From: Phellopilus nigrolimitatus
Taxonomy: Eukaryota; Basidiomycota; Agaricomycetes; Hymenochaetales; Hymenochaetaceae
Direction of reading: 5' to 3'
Length of the DNA stretch: 38,158 nt
Assembly (NCBI GenBank): GCA_021029095.1
Contig: JAJOHG010000244.1
Location: 1-38,158, forward strand
Shown here: one piece after another, positions 31,316 to 38,158 of the stretch
Layout of the letters: each line of letters begins with the position of its first letter
Numbering within the stretch: position 1 is the stretch's first letter
The notes under the pieces: generated by a model
What the model was told of the DNA's origin: nothing
Seen by the model: only the letters and a program-made list of their open reading frames with translations
Databases searched by the model: none
Program-made: the position numbers and the translations under genes

Positions 31316-33710
31316 ATGGCCACCGAAAGCTTTGGATTCCAGGCTGAGATCAGCCAGCTGCTCGACCTCATCATCAGTTCGTCTTTTTTATTTACTTATT
31401 TCTCTTTGGGCAACTTGAAAGACTAACGCGCGTCTTTCAGACACCTTTTACAGCAACAAGGAGATCTTCCTTCGTGAACTGATCTCCAACGGTTCTGATG
31501 CCCTCGACAAGATTCGCTACGCCTCCCTCACCGACACCGCCGTCCTTGACTCCGGCAATGATCTTTTCATTCGTATCACCCCGGACAAGGAGAACAAGAT
31601 CTTGTCCATTCGCGATACGGGTATTGGCATGACCAAGTCCGACCTCGTCAACAATCTTGGTACTATCGCCAAGTCCGGTACCAAGGTTCGTCTATTTTGC
31701 TGACTATATGCGCTGTCCCGTGGCTGATTTGCGCATTAACAGGGCTTCATGGAGGCGCTCAGTTCTGGCGCTGACATTTCTATGATCGGACAGTTCGGTG
31801 TCGGGTTCTATTCCGCGTACCTCGTCGCCGAGCGCGTTCAGGTCATCTCCAAGCACAATGACGACGAGCAGTACATCTGGGAGTCCGCCGCGGGTGGTAC
31901 CTTCACCATCACCCACGATACCGACAACCCACCTCTCGGCCGTGGCACCGAAATTCGTCTGTTCCTCAAGGAGGATCAGCTCGAGTATCTTGAGGAGAAG
32001 AAGATCAAGGACATCGTCAAGAAACACTCCGAGTTCATCTCCTACCCGATCCAGCTTGCTGTGACGAAGGAGGTTGAGAAGGTCTGTTGCGCTGCATTTT
32101 TTCGAGTCTTAAGAACTTAGTGTTGACATTCTTCGCAGGAGGTTGAGGATGAAGAGGCTGAGGAGGAGAAGACCGAAGAGGATGGCGAGAAGCCGAAGAT
32201 CGAGGAGGTGGACGAGGATGAAGAGAAGAAGACGAAGAAGAAGACGATCAAGGAGAAGACGGTCGAGAATGAGGAACTCAATAAGACAAAACCTCTCTGG
32301 ACACGCAACCCCTCCGAGATTACCCAGGAGGAGTATGGCGCGTTCTACAAAAGCTTGTCGAACGACTGGGAGGACCATCTAGCCGTGAAGCACTTCTCCG
32401 TTGAGGGTCAGCTTGAGTTCAAGGCCATCCTCTACATTCCGAAGCGGTGAGCTCCATTTTTTTTCTTATTCCCGTTCTTTGACAATTCAATTCTGACACT
32501 TTGTCTCAGTGCGCCCTTCGACCTTTTCGAGTCTAAGAAGAAGCGCAACAACATCAAGCTCTACGTCCGCCGCGTCTTCATCATGGACGACTGCGAGGAC
32601 CTCATCCCCGAGTACCTCAACTTCGTCAAGGGTATCGTCGACTCCGAGGATCTTCCTTTGAACATCTCGCGCGAGACACTTCAACAGAACAAGATCCTCA
32701 AGGTCATCCGCAAGAACATCGTGAAGAAGTGCCTTGACCTCTTCCAGGAAATTTCGGAGGACAAGGACAACTTCCAAAAGTTCTACGAGTCGTTTGGCAA
32801 GAATCTCAAGCTCGGGATCCACGAGGACGCGCAGAACCGCAGCAAACTCGCCGAATTTCTTCGCTTCTACTCGACGAAGTCGACTGAAGAGCAGGTCTCG
32901 CTGAAGGGTGCGTGCGCTCGATCTCGGTGATAATGGTTACTTTTATTGATCTTATTTCCAGACTATATCACTCGCATGCCCGAAATCCAGAAGTCGATCT
33001 ACTACCTCACCGGCGAATCACTCAACGCCGTCAAGGACTCTCCTTTCCTCGAGGCTCTCAAGAAGAAGAATTTCGAGGTTCTCCTGCTCGTTGACCCCAT
33101 CGACGAGTACGCCGTCACTCAGCTCAAGGAGTTTGAGAACCACAAGCTTGTGTGTGTCTCGAAGGAGGGTCTCGAGCTCGAGGAGACAGATGAGGAGAAG
33201 GCCGCGCGCGAGGGCGAGTCTGCACAGTTCGAGGAGCTCTGCAAGGTCGTCAAGGATGCACTCGGCGACAAGGTTGAGAAGGTCGTCGTCTCGAACCGCG
33301 TCACTGACTCGCCGTGTGTGCTCGTTACCGGCCAGTTCGGCTGGTCAGCGAACATGGAACGCATCATGAAGGCCCAAGCCCTACGTGACTCGTCGATGTC
33401 GTCATACATGGCCTCGAAGAAGACGCTCGAGCTCAACCCGCACAACGCGATCGTCAAGGTGCTGAAGGAAAAGGTCTCTGAAGACAAGGCCGACAAGTCC
33501 GTGCGCGACCTCACGTACCTGCTCTTCGAGACTGCGCTTCTCACCTCCGGCTTCGTCCTCGACGAACCGTCCTCATTCGCGAAGCGCATCCACCGCATGA
33601 TCTCGCTCGGTCTTGATGTCGATGAGGACGAGCCGGAGGCGGTGGTGGAGGAAAAGGAGGCGCCTGCGGCGGAAGCCGCCTCCACGTCGGCGATGGAAGA
33701 GATCGACTAG
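31316..33710 (+). CDS. HSP90: Cytosolic heat-shock protein Hsp90
   Basis: Six exons in phase, 699 aa: 31316-31376, 31441-31685, 31743-32081, 32139-32446, 32510-32907, 32962-33710. ATP-driven chaperone dimer that matures kinases, receptors and other clients. Signatures: [76 protein letters not shown] (N-terminal GHKL ATPase), a charged E/K linker starting in exon 4, [16 protein letters not shown] opening the middle domain, [19 protein letters not shown], and the C-terminal dimerisation domain with [20 protein letters not shown]. The start has a strong context (AACCATGGC). The very C-terminus is MEEID instead of the usual MEEVD. Heat-shock elements upstream and the codon bias toward C-ending codons fit a highly expressed, heat-inducible gene. 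It converges on TSC1. Confidence 0.98.
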
Positions 33711-34030
33711 AGGGTTGATATCTTTCTCGTTCCTTACTTTCCCTTTTTGCTGTGATTTTATGACCTTGGGCATTGTTTTTCTACTTTCATTATCTTTAGC
33801 TGCCTAGCATGAACTGTATATGTCGAATAGCAATGAAATTCTCTTTTCTCAAGCAATTATTTGTGTTTCACTGCTAGCGAAAAGAAACTCGCTTCGAAAA
33901 GCCAAGAATTGCATATTCATGAAAATACATTAAAAGATACACAAGTTTCAGTTGCAAAGGAAGTAATCGATACAGCATGTTAAATAGCACATTCATTATC
34001 AAGTCTGAGATGTTGAACGCTTGAAGCGTC
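33711..34030. other. Intergenic between convergent HSP90 and TSC1
   Basis: 320 bases of AT-rich sequence with T-rich and TTTCATT-like stretches, presumably both 3' UTRs. No gene seen. Confidence 0.6.
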
Positions 34031-37000
34031 CTACGAAAGCAAAGAGATGAGTCCCTCGGGTCGTACCAACCCTCTTATTCCGGATGACTGCGCCTGGAGC
34101 ACCTCCAGCGTCGCCCGCAGCTCATCCATCTCTTCTCGCAGCCCTTCGTTCTCCCTGAGCAGCGCAGAGTTGCTCTTTGCGAGAGCATTTTGCTCGGCTG
34201 CCTGCAAAGTCAGCATCTGCATTACGTTCACGTTCGGCCGGTATGGATCGGCACTTCTCTCCGCGGCGCAGAGGTTCGCTTCTAGAGCCTGAATGCGTCG
34301 TTGACTGGCCCTGCGTAGAAGGAATTGACTGAGCGTGTCATTTCAGTATGGAGGGTTGGTGGGTACTTACCGCGCAGCTTCTTCGGCGTCCTCCTGAGCT
34401 TTCTCGTACGCTTCGACGCGTTGCTTCATCTTCTGGTGCTCGCTGATGAGTTCTGACATCTCCTTAGATTGTTCATTGTAGAGGCTAATGTCCTTGTTCC
34501 TGGAAATGACGTGGCGGTGTAAGTGTAAAGAATGCACATTCAGTCATTCAAAATGCACTTACCACATGCGGTGCATCGCTGTCAACTGCTCAATCCGCTT
34601 CTCATAGTCTCTCAAGCGCTGGACTTTCGGCGCGTCTTGCTTAATTTGTGTCTCGAGCTGGAACACCCTATTCTGCGCATCATCAAGAAGTTTGCCCTGC
34701 GCGGCGAGATGAGCCTGAAATAAGTCAGTCAGTCAAAGCATGCAACGCGAAAAATCAACGACACATACCTCTAGGTCAACGTTCGTGCTTCGTAAGATGT
34801 TGGCCTTTGCTATTTCGCTGTTCTTCTGTTCGCGGAGCTCTCTATTCTTTGACGACAGATCCTCGTTCCACTCATCATACGTCTGCTTCCTCAAGACCGC
34901 CTCATCCTGTTGGCTCTTTTCTTTCTCCTTCAGACGTACCAGCTCTTTACGGTAATCTCGAAGCCGATTTTGCTGAGATAGACAATCATGAGATGAAAAT
35001 ATCTATCAGCTTGTGGATTAGACGTACCAGTCGCTGCTGCTGAAGCTCAGCGTTCTTCGTCTTCACCCCATCCTGGTGCAGACGACCTATGTGCTGCACA
35101 TTCTCCCTTTTCAACCAAAGTTCAAAATTGAGCTCCGTACGCAGAAGAAGAACCTCCCTCTGCAGACCGGCAATCGTCTCTTTAACTTGCGTCGGCATCC
35201 TTATTTCATCAGTAGGAGAAGCAGGGGCAGTGTCCATCGACGGGTCAACGGAGCTTGACCGACTCGGGGCAGTACTTGGAGGGGGCGTGAAAAGAATGGA
35301 AGGCCACACAGGAGACTTATCGGAGACATTGATGTCTGCACCTGACTTGAGGGCCGCAGAAGTGGCTATGAGATCGTGCAGCGAAATCCTACGCTGATGA
35401 AGAGGCGGAGTGTCGAGCTGAGCTGCCCGCACCGTAGGTGTCTGCGTCATGGTGATGTCGCCGCTAAGACCTAATCCCTGCCTCTCGGATAAGGGAGCTC
35501 CATACGAATCGCCACCGCAGCGATTGGCTTGACTGGCCATATACGAGTCTAGCATCATGCATTCCCCAACAATGCGGGAGATATCATACGAAGACCAATG
35601 GTCAGATGCCGCAAGTTCGCTGATGGCATCCTGCGAAAGAATTGACGGATGAAGAACATGAGTTCGAAGTAGCAACTAAATTGGTCGTAAGCTTGAGACA
35701 CCTATCAGGCAAAAGATTAAAGCACGTACACTGCCAGCTGTCCGAATTTGCAAGTCGTCGAGAGCATCCTCCCATCCAACGGTCCACGGTGAATCGACAT
35801 AACTCTCCTGAAGAAACGCGGAGGGCTGCCGAAGAAACTTTACAGTGTTGCAAGGAAATAGAAAGTATAAGAATGTGAAGAATTGTCTTGGAACAGGTAA
35901 AGACGACGTGGACATGTCGAAAGTCCGCTCGAGACGTTTCCAGTCCAAATCCTCCTTGATACGTAGCTTTGCCTGCCAGTTCGCTTTGAAATCTTCGATG
36001 TCATCCTCTAGCTCTTTCTTTTCAATCTTTTCCAGGAGACCTGTATCGTCATAATCTAATAATTCAGAATATGGCACCTTGCTATCCTGCATATTTCGGC
36101 CTGTATAAGATTTCCAGCAAAGAACGCGACCAAGTATTCCGAAAAGACGCGGAAGAGCATCCTTGAGAGGCTCGTAGGCTTTGATAGCCGCTGCAGGTAA
36201 GATCTTGATTAAAAGTGCTAGTTCAACAGCACAAACTGTCGAAGAATTGTCCACTTCAAGCGACCGAAAAATGCTCGACAAGAATGGGTGGGTGAAAAGC
36301 TTTGCCGATATGTCAATAAATGATGGATGCGCGACAAGGGAGTCCAATAGTATTAGTATCTGCAGTCGAGAGCTTGGGGTTGTAAAGCAGTCATTCATGA
36401 CATCCATGAGCTCCTGCGAGAGACATCAGCAAGATGAGTGAGTCGACAACTTTCCGAGTTTACCTCTGGCTGGAGCAGACCATATCCAACTAAAATATCC
36501 TCCAGGTTACTCTTCCACCAAAGGTGCTTCTCCTTTTGATCTTCGCCCAGCTGTGCCCATTCCAGAATATCCTCCCCTGAACTCTCGTTGAAGACGTCGA
36601 GAAGAAACAGATCTAGAAGACGTCTCCGAAAGTTTGTAACGATTTCCAGTTTGTCCCCGCCACCTTCCAAGGACTCGATGACGAATTGCTTCGCATGTTC
36701 GACGGCCGAAGAGGAGAGACGGGGATCGCGAAGAGCTGGCCGTAGGAGAAGGTCGAACCATGTAGCGATGAAGGACGTAAATGACAGAATAGGACGAGCA
36801 TGAAGAAGAGTTTGGAGGAATATTTCGGCTTGTTGGGATCGCGAATAGTCGACGTCTTCATTGAAGATAACCTGCAGTTCCTCCTCGAAGTCTCGCTGTT
36901 GCTGACCTGCGTCATCCGAGGACGAGATATCGAGAATCTTAACATCCAGAAAGTCAAGAAACTCGGCCAGGTCGGCGTCATTTGATGGCTCGGAGAGTAG

Positions 37001-37033
37001 ACGGCGCAAATGCTTTGCGAGTTCAGTAAGCAT
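34031..37033 (-). CDS. TSC1: Hamartin (TSC1) homologue
   Basis: Seven exons in phase, 894 aa: 37033-36464, 36413-35730, 35675-35028, 34972-34769, 34714-34563, 34499-34371, 34328-34031. Hamartin forms, with tuberin (TSC2), the GTPase-activating complex for Rheb that restrains TORC1. The helical N-terminal half carries the family pattern: FLQTLLHARPILSFTSF, ELMDVMNDCFTTPSSRLQIL, FRSLEVDNSSTVCAVELALL, LPRLFGILGRVLCW, then VPRQFFTFLYFLFPCNTVKF and SPWTVGWEDAL. A Ser/Pro-rich, likely phosphorylated linker follows (TPPPSTAPSRSSSVDPSMDT). From roughly residue 560 to the end it is coiled coil (LQREVLLLRTELNFELWLKR, RLRDYEKRIEQLTAMHRMWN, LREEMDELRATLEVLQAQ), as in hamartins, where it mediates tuberin binding. 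Sequence conservation in this family is low, so identification rests on this domain order. Confidence 0.83.
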
Positions 37034-38158
37034 CGCAAGTGATGGTTTCGGTTGAAGAGCTATGCGCAGTGTTGCGGTACGAGACCACGTCGGAGGTCAC
37101 GCCGGTTGCTGAGTCACCGACACTGCTTTGAACCTGGATAGGTTTTGAAGTGGACCAAGCCCTACGAACTGGTCCAGACCACAGCATCTTGAAGTGGGCC
37201 ATATTTTTTCCCCTTCTGGATCTCACCGTCATATTAGTAGTTGGAAAGCTTCCGAAGTATATATTCCAAAGACTCATATTTACCCGCATTTATCTAAAGA
37301 GGGACTACCGAACTCACATGTCATTTCTGCCGTTTCGAGGTTGTGCGCAGGAAATCGAGATGGGTGTGTCTTTCGAGATCATCTTCGACCCTCGAATGCA
37401 AATTCTCAGTTCTCAATACGCACCTCTGACAATAAATATAGGGATTTGGATCCCGGCCTTCTTAGGACGTGAAGTGTCTTGATTATGGGAGATATCGTAG
37501 AAAAAAAGCCTTCTTACACGGCGACTACTGTAGGTTATACAGATCCGTTATCCAACCCAGAAGTAAAATTGAGCGTTTTCCGACCCACCTAAGAGGTTTG
37601 ATATCGAGCATCTGCAGCGTACATGTACATGCTTCCGACAGAGCAAAAAAAGACTTGCCAATTGATTGGTGTTGTTCTCTAAGAGCGCATGGATTTTTCA
37701 ATTAACAGGAGACGCAGTGCTCGTTAAACTTGACCGTCTGTGTTCTTTGCAGCATTCCAATAACAAAAATCCCTTCGACTCCGTTATGGCGGTACTCACT
37801 TTTTGGCTCCAATCTCTGCACGAAGTCCATGTTTCTGTCTTCTTCTGGCGCTGGTTCGCGCGAATCCTCTCAAATGTTAAATCTTCAGGAAATCTCCAAG
37901 CTGCTGATCCACCTTTCAGTCTTTTCTTCCCGAAGACTGCCAAAATCTTTTGTCGAGCTGTACAAACGAGTGCCTACTGTTCAAACCCCTTGCGCTAGCT
38001 CGATAGCAACCTTTTTATAGCTTCATAGTGTCCGTTTTTCCCCGCCTATTCATAACTGAGCATGGTGGAGATTGTATGTGAACCATATAGTGGCGATACA
38101 AACCTGAAGATACTTGTAATTTTACGAGGTCGGGAATCGAATACAAAGCACTTACATA
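37034..38158. other. Right-edge region without a convincing gene
   Basis: About 1.1 kb upstream of TSC1. On the minus strand a TATA-like CTATAAAAAGG (38020-38010) precedes ATGGACTTCGTGCAGAGATT (ATG at 37830), followed by a donor GTGAGT at 37799, so a minus-strand transcript may start here, but no acceptor restores a long frame. Plus-strand frames at 37150-37482 and 37666-37998 lack family resemblance. Confidence 0.4.
38010..38020 (-). promoter_or_regulatory. TATA-like box near the right edge
   Basis: Minus strand CTATAAAAAGG, a good TATA match, about 180 bp before a minus-strand ATG at 37830. It may serve the distal 5' end of the TSC1 transcript or a small unrecognised gene. Confidence 0.35.

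Noticed and set aside
33119..33685. Minus-strand frame of 188 codons antisense to HSP90
   Set aside because: Codon-bias shadow of the highly expressed HSP90 exon 6; Ser/Ala-rich low complexity.
37023..37289. Minus-strand frame of 88 codons running into the TSC1 start region
   Set aside because: Overlaps the TSC1 start in another frame, ends just inside it and shows no family pattern.

Overview
This window looks like nuclear DNA of a filamentous basidiomycete, most likely an agaricomycete. Nearly every recognisable gene is cut by many short GT-AG introns of about 40-75 nt, the spacing between genes is tight, and the gene types fit (an F-box/LRR-like pair, an RTA1 transporter, a GH5 exo-beta-glucanase, a hamartin homologue). 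I cannot name the species. Exon models were built by hand from splice motifs and reading phase.

Left third (1-9 kb), an accessory region. Two F-box/LRR-like paralogues lie in tandem: the 3' end of one at the left edge and a complete one at 3719-5251. Three DNA-transposon-like insertions with terminal inverted repeats and target duplications sit between and after them. (1) 729-2604 is a 1.9-kb element with perfect 30-bp ends and a 7-bp direct flanking repeat; it carries two separate intron-containing pieces of a coatomer beta' (COPB2/SEC27) gene. This is the most unusual object in the window: a Pack-type, gene-capturing transposon. (2) 2711-3418 is a 0.7-kb pogo/Fot1-like MITE flanked by TA, landed in the second copy of an ~75-bp tandem repeat upstream of the F-box gene. 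(3) 5570-6429 is a 0.86-kb hAT-like MITE with a perfect 8-bp target duplication, very dense TACGG/CCGTA subterminal motifs and an internal hairpin. A GH5 glucan 1,3-beta-glucosidase-like gene follows.

Centre (9-26 kb), a dense housekeeping block. ALG3 (N-glycan mannosyltransferase, +) converges on TRS130/TRAPPC10 (TRAPPII, 19 exons, -), which is head-to-head with RRP3/DDX47 (ribosome-biogenesis helicase, +). An RTA1-family membrane protein (+) then converges on CDC5/CEF1 (spliceosomal Myb protein, -). Next come a 2OG-Fe(II) oxygenase (-), a tRNA-Ser(GCT) with a 13-nt intron (-), and SER1 phosphoserine aminotransferase with an 11-nt micro-exon (-).

Right third (26-38 kb). Two orphan or disordered proteins and long non-coding stretches are followed by HSP90 (+, ending in MEEID rather than MEEVD, with heat-shock elements upstream) and convergent TSC1/hamartin (-). 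The last kilobase has no convincing gene.

Functionally the genes are independent housekeeping units rather than a pathway cluster, although ALG3, TRAPPII and the captured coatomer fragment all touch the secretory pathway. Two single-base phase conflicts (RTA1 intron 1 and CDC5 exon 1-2) mark either real lesions or micro-splicing, or base-calling errors.
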